Source: Pyropia haitanensis (taxonomy: Eukaryota > Rhodophyta > Bangiophyceae > Bangiales > Bangiaceae). From it: 64,000 bases of DNA. Numbering within the stretch: the stretch's first letter is position 1; every line of letters starts with the position of its first letter. This document shows, piece by piece, positions 11,278 through 19,916 of this stretch. Location: positions 1,554,496-1,618,495 of the forward strand of contig SDUX01000002.1 in the NCBI GenBank assembly GCA_008729055.1, in the 5' to 3' direction. The position numbers and the translations under genes are program-made. The notes under the pieces are model-generated. The model had not been told where the DNA came from. It was given only the letters and a program-made list of their open reading frames with translations, and ran no database searches.

Positions 11278-11720
11278 GGGGCGGCGCGGGGCTTGCGCGC
11301 GGCACGCGGCCGCGCAGCGGCGCGACTGGGGGGAGGGGGGGGGACATGGTGGGCACGCGCGGAGCGGGAGGGGGGGGCGGGGGGGGGGGGGGGGGACAGG
11401 CGGACCGCCTCAATGGACGGCCGGGAGTGGGGAGGGGGGGGAGGGGGGGGAAAGGGGAGGGGGATGGGTCGCGGCGTACCGGCGAGCAGCGGGGGCAGTG
11501 GCAGCGGGAGAGCAACAATGACGGGGGGGGGAAGCGGGGGGGGATGCCCCCGCGGCGGCGGGCGGGCGGCGGCCTGGGCGGCGGCGGCGACCGCGGTCGG
11601 CCAAGGTCGAGCCGCCCAGCAGCGGCGCGGCGGCGGCAAAGGGCGGGTCACGTTCTGGTGCGGGGACGCGCGATGGTCGCCAGGCCGGGCAGTCGTCGGA
11701 AGTTGTCCATTATAGTACAC
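9520..11720 (-). other. Possible N-terminal extension of SPT3, in shifting frames
   Basis: The SPT3 frame is open back to 11031 and includes non-random stretches such as GWAVTAEAANGHASERWAH. Further up, another minus-strand frame has coding-like segments: KRARGTPGGGKRSR, GPNTKAGRARAAAEAAA, and DLSPEAAAALQLRQQALV followed by ADALGLPSMGG, near 10900-10530. The two could be linked across the C-rich runs at about 10497-10525 by an indel or a short intron. No known domain is present, so I do not call exons. Confidence 0.35.
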
Positions 11721-12533
11721 ATTACATCCGCTTGTGCGAAAGGACGGGGTCCTTCACCGCATCAAGCTCGTCCTATATGTTTCGGGACATCTGAAATGTG
11801 GACTTTTTTCGGCCATTTGGAGGGCTTGCGAAACTGCGCCGGAAAATCTGGTCGTGCGCGCGCTGGGGGGGCAGCGGCGACCGCCACCGCGGGGGGCGGC
11901 GGACGAGGCCGATGCGGAAGCGTCGCCGCGCCGGAACCAACACGACTCTGCTGTGCGTACGCGAACGGCTGGGTGGGGCGGGGGGGGGAGCCGCTCCCCG
12001 GCTCGCGCGAGACTGCTGTCGTCCCGTCCCGTTCCCCCCCCCCCGTTTATCCCGAGGGGGGGGGGAGGTGCAGCGGGGGTCGGAGGCGGCAGCAGACGCG
12101 CCGCCACGGCGGCCGCCGCCGCCTCGTGGCCGGTCTGGGGGGAGCGAGCGGCGGCGCCGGCGGTACGCCTGGGGGTGGCTGGGGACCAGCCGGGGGGGGG
12201 GCCCCCACGCTCCGCGGGCCTGGGTCGGGTCACCCCCCGGCGCCGACCGCCGCGGCGGCGCTGCCGCTGGCAGGCGGCGCGCGACGGGAGCGACGCGCTC
12301 CGCCCAGTGGGCAGAGGGACCACGCGCGGCGCGGCGTACGCGTGCGGCGACTGTGTATGGGGAAGAGCCGTAGATTGTGGTAGTGCCTGCGCGTAGTGCC
12401 TGGCTCCTACGCTCGGCTCCCACATCGATTTGAGGCGGCTGCCGCCGATCCCCCCCGCCTCTTCCTCTCCCCCAACCTTCTTCCCCTGACTCAAGCCGCG
12501 CTCCATCGCTCCCCCCTCCTCATCGCTGTCTAC
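11721..12533. other. Intergenic between the SPT3 block and the Cys-rich gene
   Basis: A short AT-richer stretch at 11700-11830 looks like ordinary intergenic or promoter DNA for a minus-strand transcript. The rest is GC-rich with C and G runs. No supported gene. Confidence 0.4.
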
Positions 12534-13577
12534 CTACTTGCTTGCTTTCTTGGAGCTCGACTTTGGCCCGCCCCCCTTCTTGGCGCCAGGCTTGGGCCCG
12601 CCCCCCTTCTTGGCGCCAGGCTTGGGCCCGCCCCCCTTCTTGGCGCCAGGCTTGGGTCCGCCCCCCTTCTTGGGGCTAGGCTTGGGCCCGCTTTCCTTCT
12701 TGGGGCCAGGCTTTGGCCCCGCCCAGCAGCACCCAAAGCCGCTCCGCCCCCGCACCGCCGGCCGCTTGCACTCGCTGCAGCACCGCGCGCGCTCCCAGTA
12801 GCTCTCAAGGCGGAGGCAGCACTTGGCGGGGGTGCCAAAGCCGAGCCGCCGGTTCTTGGTGGACCCACAAAACTTGACGCCCCCCGGGTCGACCGCCGGC
12901 GGCAGCCGCAGGCCACGGCCGGCGCGGCCGCCCGCCGCGCGGAAGACGCACAGCGTCACGAGGCAGCGGCGGTAGACGGCCGGCGCCCAGCTGCCGCAGC
13001 CAGTGACCTTTTCCGCCGTCACCGCCGCGGCGGCGGCCGCCTCGGCCGCGGCCGCGGGGCGGGTGCGGTCGGAGCGGCGGCACCAGCCGTACGCACGGCA
13101 GTCCATGTCCAGGGCGGGCGCCACGCCGGCGCCAAACGTCCCGTCCGGCCCCACGGGCGGGCGGCGCGGCGGCGCGTCGGCCGCGGCGGCCGCCCGCGCA
13201 CGGAAGCAGCACTGGCGGCCGCCGGGCGGCAGCGTCAGCTTCCAGTCTACCGTACACACGGACCCGTCGGGCGCGAGCTCGAGCCCGCGCCCGGCGCAGT
13301 AGCCCAACGACACGTCCATGCAGCAGAGGTAGGCGGCCGCGTCACCCGTCGCGCGGTACGCGGCGAGGCAGGCGGTGGCGTTGACGTCGGCCGCGGGCTG
13401 CCGCGGGGGGGGGCGGGGGATGCCGATGGATCCACGCGGGGGGGACGGCAACGGCGGAGAAGAGGTGACCACCGGGGCCGGCGTGGGCGTGCCGCTACCG
13501 ATGGAGGGGTCCGCACAGGCGACCGCCAAGGCCACGGCTACCACCAGCAGGGTGGTTACCCACCCGCGGGAGCGCAT
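12534..13577 (-). CDS. Secreted Cys-rich protein with a KPGAKKGGGP repeat tail
   Basis: This gives 347 residues from the ATG at 13577. The N-terminus is a clear signal peptide (basic MRSRGW, then TLLVVAVALAVACA). Residues of about 25-70 are Pro/Ser/Thr-rich. The body then has many paired or clustered Cys: YLCCMDV, GRQCCF, DCRAYGWC, AKCCL, ARCCSECKR and FGCCW. The last 55 residues or so are a basic tail of 10-residue units related to GGGPKPGAKK, so 30-bp repeats at the DNA level. The Cys pattern and secretion suggest a disulfide-bonded wall or matrix protein. The Lys/Pro tail could bind acidic polysaccharide, which is inference. I recognise no named family. The upstream in-frame Met at 13772 would bury the signal peptide, so I prefer 13577. 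Confidence 0.75.
   Translation of the reverse strand: MRSRGWVTTLLVVAVALAVACADPSIGSGTPTPAPVVTSSPPLPSPPRGSIGIPRPPPRQPAADVNATACLAAYRATGDAAAYLCCMDVSLGYCAGRGLELAPDGSVCTVDWKLTLPPGGRQCCFRARAAAAADAPPRRPPVGPDGTFGAGVAPALDMDCRAYGWCRRSDRTRPAAAAEAAAAAAVTAEKVTGCGSWAPAVYRRCLVTLCVFRAAGGRAGRGLRLPPAVDPGGVKFCGSTKNRRLGFGTPAKCCLRLESYWERARCCSECKRPAVRGRSGFGCCWAGPKPGPKKESGPKPSPKKGGGPKPGAKKGGGPKPGAKKGGGPKPGAKKGGGPKSSSKKASK
12556..12720 (-). repeat. 30-bp tandem repeat encoding GGGPKPGAKK
   Basis: About five units. Three are nearly perfect (centred near 12590, 12620 and 12650) and the flanking ones are diverged (SSSKK, PSPKK, PGPKK variants). The length is a multiple of three and the array sits in the 3' coding end of the Cys-rich secreted protein gene. 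Confidence 0.85.
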
Positions 13578-14150
13578 GGCGAATGCTTGGCGGGGGGTCA
13601 GGTGAGGAAATGCTGGGGAAGCGGCGGGCGGATGAGGTTGGGGGGGGAAAGCGGGTCGCAGGCAGCAGGCGGCCCCCGCGTTGGTGGTGCTTCTGTCGTT
13701 TGCCCGTGTTTGCTGTGCCGAGGCGCTTTGCCACGACCCCGAGCGGCCACCACGACCTTTTGTACCGTACAATCGCCGCCGAGGCTACCCGATGGGCTGG
13801 GGGGAAGGGGACAATCTGCAACCTCCTCTGTGCGGGCTCCCCCCCTCGTTGGCCTCCCCTCCCCCCGGCGCTGCAGCCTCCCTCCCTCCCCGCCTCGTCC
13901 TCCGCGTTCTCCTCGGCGGGCGGCGGCACCCTCCAGCACGCCCGAATCTCCCCCCGTCCTCGCCCTCCGCGTTCTCCCCGCCGGACAGCGGCACCTTCCA
14001 GCACGCAGGCACCCTCCCCTGCTAAGCGTGGCCGTACGGTTGAAGTGGCGACGCGGGCTTCCCGCGTCCACCCTGGCCCACGACGCCGGCCTGGGGTGCT
14101 CGGCTGGCGACCTGTCAGCCGATGACGTGACACGGGCGGTGGGGGCGTGG
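13578..14150. other. Upstream flank of the Cys-rich gene, with an imperfect 65-bp duplication
   Basis: The sequence around TCCGCGTTCTCC at 13901 recurs at 13966, and both copies continue through a matching GGCACC(C/T)TCCAGCACGC. This gives two imperfect copies with a 65-bp period between about 13890 and 14012. No gene is supported. The stretch next to 13577 should contain the promoter of the secreted protein gene. Confidence 0.5.
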
Positions 14151-14879
14151 TAGCCTCGCGGCGCCGCCGTCCCCCCTGCTGCCTCCCGAGCCGCGCTCTA
14201 TTCCCTGAGGACAGTCTCCAGCCGTCAGTCTATGCCATCCCACCTCGCTCAGCCGCTGCGCAAACACGCTGTCGTGGTCTACGCACCGCCGCAAGGGTCT
14301 GCCTCCTACTCAACCCCATCTCTCTACCCTCTCCCCCCCCCTCAATTCCGTGGTGTGACGTGCATCGGCAGATGGCCCCCGTCCTTCTCGAGAGCTACCA
14401 AGAGGCGCTCTCCGCGGCTGACGCAGCTCGAGACACCCCCCTGCACCTGCGTTTCGGTGGGTGCTCCACGGGAGCATGGGGGAAAGAGACGCCCCATCGT
14501 GGTGACTCGCTGCACGTCCGTCCCGGTCCACCCCCGAATAGAAGGGGACGCCGGGCAGCGCGGTTGGGCCACCCCGGCGGACACCTCTGCGGACGACCAC
14601 CACGGCCAGGCGAGCGAGCGCGGCGGGCAGACGGGATGGTGGAACCGCCGCGCAGCCGCTGCCGCAACCGCCGTCGCCGACACGGCGGCCGCCGCCGCCG
14701 CCGCAGCCACCGCCACTGCCGCCAAGAGTGGCGGCGTGACACCCACGCGGCGGCCTGTCGCGGCGTGGCGGCAGCTCAGCGGCTTGACAGCCGCAGCGGT
14801 GACTGGGATGGCGGTGGCAATACCACGCCACCGTGGTGGCCGCCGCGTGGGTGCGTGCGAGGGGACAGAGTGGCCGGGG

Positions 14880-14913
14880 GGCGGCCGGCCGGCCGGCCGG
14901 CGCGGCCGGCCGG
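14880..14913. repeat. (CCGG)n self-complementary run
   Basis: Consecutive GGCC/CCGG units broken once by GCGC. The stretch is nearly palindromic and could fold on itself. Confidence 0.8.
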
Positions 14914-15614
14914 CCCGCTCTCATTGCCGCCTGCCCGCCGGCACGGACACCACACGTGTGTGTCACGTCAGTCCCTGCCGGCCGAGGACGGGCCCCCGCG
15001 CGGGGCCGCACGCACTGGCCGCTTGGGGCCACGGACGGGACGACCGCTGGCCGCCGCGCTGTGTGTCGGGCAGCGGACGCGGACGTGGTCGCTGGCGCCC
15101 CGACGGACGGTGCCGCGGCGTGCGCGCGTCGCGCGCCACACACCCGCCGTCGAGACACAGGGCGGCGGCCGAGTGGACCGCCCACGTTGGGCACAATCGA
15201 CTCTGCACAGGCCGCTCCCCCGACGGGGCGCACGGAACCTGTGGAGGGCGGTGTGGCGGCTGCGGGAGGGGGGGGGGGTGTGCCTGACGGCGGGGGGGGG
15301 GTGTGCAGACGGGGAGGTGAACGGGCGCGCGCAACCGCGTTGACAGCGCACGGCGCCGGCGGCGTGGCCGTGTGCGTGAAGCCCGCCGAGGGCACCCCGC
15401 CCGACCGTCACCCCCGCCCCTCGGACCACCACGGGGTGTCCCCACCGCAGTCTCCCCCCCCCCCCGGCGCCTCCCGGCGGGGGCGGCTCGCCCACCTCCC
15501 CCCGCCGCCGTCGCTTGCCGGTGGTTGCCGTCGACGAGCCCAACGAGGAGGCCGTCCACCACCCGCCGCTCCGCCCCGTTGGCCCCCTCCCGCCCACCCG
15601 CGTCACCCGCCGCC

Positions 15615-15770
15615 GCGGCGGCGGCAGCGGCGGCGGCGGCGACGGCGGCGGCGGCGGCGGCGGTGGCGGCAGCGGCGGCGGCGGCGGTGGCGGCAGCGGC
15701 GGCGGCGGCGGTGGCGGCAGCGGCGGCGGCGGTGGCGGCAGCGGCGGCGGCGGGGGCGGCGGCGCCCCCC
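15615..15770 (+). repeat. 27/24-bp GGC-AGC tandem repeat
   Basis: Units of GGC triplets with one GGT and one AGC recur about five times, with 27-bp then 24-bp periods. In one plus frame they read as runs of seven or six Gly followed by Ser. There is no good evidence that the region is coding. Confidence 0.8.
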
Positions 15771-17089
15771 CCCCCTCGCCCCCGGCGGCGGGCGCCAGAC
15801 CAACCCGCCCGGCGCGGCGCGGCCGGCCGCGACGGCGGCGCGGACGGCCGCCGCCGCGCGGCCTGGCCGCGTGGACGCCGCGGCGGGAGGGCGCAGCGGC
15901 GGGCGCCCGCGACGGCGGGCGCGTGGTACCCGCCCCCCGGCGTCTGTGCAAACCGTTGGCGGCGGCGTCCCGTCGGCCGCGGCGGCGGCGGCCGGCCGGT
16001 ACCCCTTGCGCGCGCGACGTAGATGCGGGCGGGCTCCCCGTCGGGGGGGGGCACCGGCGCGGCCGCGGACTCGACGCCCGCCATGGTTTTGGGGGGCGTG
16101 CCGCCGCGTTGAGCCGCCGCGTCTTGAGCAGCTATCGGTTGCCGGCCGCGTCGGAAGCGGGGGACAGCGAAACCGCGTCGCGCGCGGTGGTGGCGTGGAG
16201 GCACACTGGTACGACAGCTGTGTCTTGTCCGACCCCACTCGAGGGCGGTGAGGTCGGCGGCGGCCGCCACCGCCGCGGCACGGGGGGTGGGGGGGGGTCC
16301 TGGGGGAGGGGGGACCGTCCTGGCCACGACCGCCGCCGCGACCGACGCCATCGCCTCGCGAGGGGGGGGGGAGGAAGGGCCAGCCCGGCACGTGCGCACG
16401 GTCCGCCGCCCCCAGCCGGCGCACAAAATGCAGGGGGGAGAGGGCGGGGGCGGCGGAGGGGGGGGGGGGGGGCGAAAGGCCGGCGCGGCCGCCGCCGCCG
16501 CCACTGCAACAAGCGCACACGCGCCGCGTTGTTGTTGGGGTGCGCCGTCGTTGCCGTTGCAGGCGCCGCCCGTCCCACGCGTCATGGACGTTGGTCTGGG
16601 TAGCTCGGCGCGCCGCTGCCGCTGACACGGGCGGCAGCCGCCGCCACCGCCCCCGCGGCGCGACGGCAGCACCCCGCCGACGGTACTTCCGCGGCGCCCC
16701 CCCCCCCTCTCCCCGTCTGGGTGTGAGCCGTCTCGCCGCGGGCGCCGCCCCACCTCCGTCGTCCCCCCCCCGCGGTGCGCTGCGTGGTTTGCGTCGCGAC
16801 CCCCCCCCCTTTGGTACGAGCACTCCCCCTGTGGGCGGCGGTGCACCGCCCGCCGCGTGCGCCGCCGCCGCCCGCGGCCGCCGCCCGCGGCCGCCGCCAT
16901 GGCGCAGACGGCCGACGGCGGCGCGCCGCGGCGGGACGGGGGCGGCCGTTCCCTCCCCGCGGCGCCCACGGGGACCCGGTGCCCGGCGGCGGGCGCGGCA
17001 CCCGCGGGACCTCGCCGGCGCGCGCGCGCGCCGCGGCGGCGGGCGTGCCGACCCGTGGCCGCCGCCGGCATCCACGCGGTGCGGGCGTG

Positions 17090-17910
17090 CGGACAAAGCC
17101 GCAGGGTGACGTTGCCGTCGTCGGCGCCTTGGCCGCCGCGGGCATCTAGGTCGTCACCACCGCCTACCCGTCGGGGGGGGCCGACCCGTCGGTGGTCACG
17201 GACCGGGTGGCCGCCGTGCGAGGCCACCGGGGCCATCATGGCGTACGTGCTGGGCAACGGGTGGGACCTCTTTGGCTGGTAGGTCCACCCGCGGCTGGAT
17301 GCGGGACGGGACAAGCGCAACGCGGCGGCGGCGCTCGTCCACGAGGCGACCCGGACCGGCCGGCAGCCTCCAGCTGGTCTGACAATGTGCGCGGGCTGGC
17401 CGACATGGCCCCGACCTTGCCGCCCATCAACCGGTGAGGGGTGAACGCGGACCGGGGCCACAGCGCTGACACCCTCATGGACGAGTACCCGGGCGGTGCT
17501 GCGGGCGGGCGTGCCCCGCTCCGTCGGGGAATGCGGGGCCGACGCGCACGGCGCGGCATCGCGCGCCGCCGGGCGGCGGCCGCCCGGCCGACGCGACGGG
17601 CCCGCCGCGCGCGGAGCTCCGCGACGGCCGCACCGCCGCGCACGCGGGGGGGGGGGGGGGTTCTCTGGCGGCGTTGCGGTTTTTGAGTGGCGTGACGAGG
17701 GGTGGAAGGCGGGCGACGCGGCCGGTCCGGGGCCGGGCGCGCGCGGGCGCGGCCAACGACGCGTGGTGGGGGCTCGTCGACGCGGACCGCGGCTGCCGGC
17801 CGACGTCCGACGCGATCAAGGTCCTGTGGGGTGGCGCCGGTGGGGCTACACGGGCGGCCGGCCGAGGCCAAAGAAACGCGATAAAGACAACCCGCCGTGC
17901 TGCGTGTGAG
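17090..17910 (+). pseudogene. Decayed coding traces, family unknown
   Basis: Short segments with protein-like composition appear in turn in different plus frames, separated by stops and frame changes. Examples are VVTTAYPSGGADPSVVTD, then GAIMAYVLGNGWDLFGW before a stop, then VHPRLDAGRDKRNAAAALV, then ADTLMDEYPGG, and finally NDAWWGLVDADRGCRPTSD near 17755-17815. They look like the remains of one gene or element. I cannot name the family. Confidence 0.3.
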
Positions 17911-18225
17911 GGGAACCTCCTACAGAGAACAAAAATGGCCCACTCACAGCCGTGGGGAGGGGGGCGGACGGTCGATACGCACCCAACTCGCCACCTCCCC
18001 AGTCAACGACGCGTGCCGCCGTAGGTGGCCGCCCCACCGGCGTCGCGAGGTGCCCGTCACCCATCAGCCCGCTCGCACCACTGGGCCGGGTGCTCGGTGG
18101 GCGTTGCCTTTCGCCGAGCGAGGCTCTCCCCCTCCCCTGCCCTCCTACCCCTCACCCGCGGAAACGCCTTGGCTCGCGCCTGGTAGCGCCAGCACGCTGG
18201 GGGGCGGGTGCCCCCCAGGCCGCCC

Positions 18226-19394
18226 TCACCCCGCGTGCCGCGGCGCCAGCGCGTACATCTCGACGCGGAACAGCCCCACGTCAAACGACCGCTGCGTGGC
18301 GGTCGCGACAATGTCCAGCTCCGCCCGCTCGTACAGCTCGCGCATGTACCCGTCGCTGCGCATGACGCTATTGTCGCTCGTGTCGAGCGCAAACGGGGAC
18401 TCGTCGCCGCCCGCGATGTTATCCTTGACGACCACCACCCCCCCGGGGAGCAGCGCCGCGGCGGCACGCCGGAGAAACGCGACCAGGTCCGCGTCGGTGA
18501 GGTAAATGGCGCACCACTGCACCCACACGACGGCGTAGCGGACGGCGGGCGGGATGCGCAGGTTCTCCATCCCACACACGTACGCGGTGCGGAGCTTGGC
18601 GGCGGGCACCACCCGCCGCGCGACCGCCACGTGCGCGGCGACGGGCTCGACGAGGTCCACCGCGGCGAACCGCGGCGCGAGCACCGCCGCCGACACGCGG
18701 CCAATGCCGGCGCCAACGTCGAGCGCCGCGCCAGACGGGTCGACGCGGTCGCCGAGGCGGTCGAGGAAACGGTGGCTGTCGGCCACGTCGGCGGGGGAGA
18801 GGTGGCCGAGGCCGCCGAGCATACCGTCGACGGTCGGCGCTTGGCGCTCCCAGTAGTCGCGGCTCCGCGCATACCACGCGCTGGGCGCAGGCGCAGGCGC
18901 GGTGGGGGGGGGCGGGGCGGGGGGGGGGGGGGCGCCCGCGTCGCCGCCGCCGGCGCCGCCGTCGTCGTTGCCACCGCAGGGGGGCGGGGGGGCGCCCCCG
19001 CTGTCAGGGGCATCGGCCAGGGGCGCCGGCGACGCGGCGCCCAGCTCTGCCCATACCGCCTCGAGCGACGGCACCGGCGCGCCCGCAAGGTCAGACCCCA
19101 CCTATGCGGACGAAGGAGCGGAGGGGACCGCACACCACGAGACGCCACCGCGGCAAGCCACAAGCAGCACACACACAACTACAATGTTTAGAGCAGGGAA
19201 TCCACAGGGCGGCACCTCAGAAAAAGGCATGGAAAACGCACCAAAGCGGCGGCTGTGGCACCCCGCACACCCAGCGCCGCTCAAAAGGGACCGACCAGCG
19301 CACCCACACGTACCTCTGCTGCGGGTGCGGCGCCACCACTCCGGAAAGCCGCCTTCTTGCCAGGCCGACCAGGCTGTATTCTGCGACCGGGCAT
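18226..19394 (-). CDS. NTMT1: N-terminal Xaa-Pro-Lys protein methyltransferase (two exons)
   Basis: This enzyme class transfers methyl groups from S-adenosylmethionine to the alpha-amino group of proteins that begin with X-Pro-Lys after Met removal. The long exon has the family signature AWYARSRDYWERQAPTVDG followed by LGHLSPADV, the SAM motif ALDVGAGIGRVSAAVL, and then VDLVEP, IYLTDADLVAFLRRA and VVVKDNIAGG. It lacks an ATG. Its 5' end at 19101 follows an acceptor (CGCATAG), and I join it across a 212-bp intron with donor GTACGT to exon 19314..19394, which begins with Met (MPGRRIQPGRPGKK). The join is phase 0 and gives 318 residues. A Pro/Gly/Ala-rich insert separates exon 1 from the catalytic domain. 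The enzyme call is strong; the first exon is the less certain part. Confidence 0.8.
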
Positions 19395-19616
19395 CGCAGC
19401 CTGCCGTCGCAGGGGGAGAAACAGCACGCCGCGGCTGAACCAAGCCGCAGTCAGCCGCGTGCCGTCGCCGTCGCGCGCGCCAAGCCGGGCAGCACCAACC
19501 CACCGTCGGCCGCGCGTCGTTGCCGTCGGGCGCCGAACTGGGCGCTGGCAGGAAGCTGCGGCGCCCCCCATCGGTCGGTCGCCACCGAGCTGCTTGACCC
19601 ACCCGGCGCCACCCGC

Positions 19617-19676
19617 CACGTGGCTACCAGCCACCACGTGGCTGCAACGCACCACGTGGCAATTGTCCACCACGAG
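19617..19676. promoter_or_regulatory. Phased G-box (CACGTG) array upstream of NTMT1
   Basis: Three perfect CACGTG palindromes lie at 19617, 19635 and 19653, each exactly 18 bp after the last. A degenerate fourth, CACGAG, sits at 19671, again 18 bp on. The array is about 220-280 bp upstream of the proposed NTMT1 ATG. CACGTG is the core site of bHLH and bZIP factors in plants and algae. Regulation of NTMT1 through it is inference. Confidence 0.55.
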
Positions 19677-19916
19677 TCCATGTTCGGGTCATAAAAATAC
19701 TCGAACAGAGCAGCACTTGAGAGCAACTTCGTTTTCGTTGGCGTTCGCTAGACCTTGTCTAACAAACTTACGCGACAACAAACGTATTTTAACGCTTGCC
19801 AGCCTATGGGAAGCACAGCCAAAATGAAACCAAGGGCGGCATCGACCCCCTCCGCACGCTCGGACTGCCCACACTGCCGCCATCGCCTGGTCCCGCCGCG
19901 TCGAGCAGCTGCCGCC
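19677..19916. other. Spacer between NTMT1 and the substrate-binding protein gene
   Basis: AT-richer at 19680-19800. It is upstream of NTMT1 and downstream of the minus-strand gene that ends at 19917, so it should hold the NTMT1 distal promoter and the neighbour's 3' UTR. No gene seen. Confidence 0.4.

Larger units (their letters stand above)
14151..17090. other. GC-rich stretch without a supported gene
   Basis: Several open frames of 100-800 codons exist on both strands, but their composition (Arg/Pro/Gly/Ala) follows base content and none shows a recognisable domain. Contents I can name are a (CCGG)n palindromic run at about 14880-14913, a Gly-Ser-type repeat at about 15615-15770, and many C or G runs. 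Confidence 0.5.

Noticed and set aside
4067..11518. Very long open frames (hundreds to more than 1500 codons) on both strands
   Set aside because: Stop codons are rare in near-pure G/C triplet DNA, so frame length carries no information. Products are mono-residue runs and mirror each other across strands. Only segments with recognisable domains were kept.
14963..17461. 832-codon minus-strand frame
   Set aside because: It has no conserved motif or coherent composition, includes the GGC/AGC repeat, and is broken in meaning by Gly, Pro and Arg blocks.
18226..19101. GTG as the start of the methyltransferase
   Set aside because: GTG initiation is not expected in a nuclear gene. An AG acceptor sits directly before it and an in-phase ATG exon lies 212 bp upstream.
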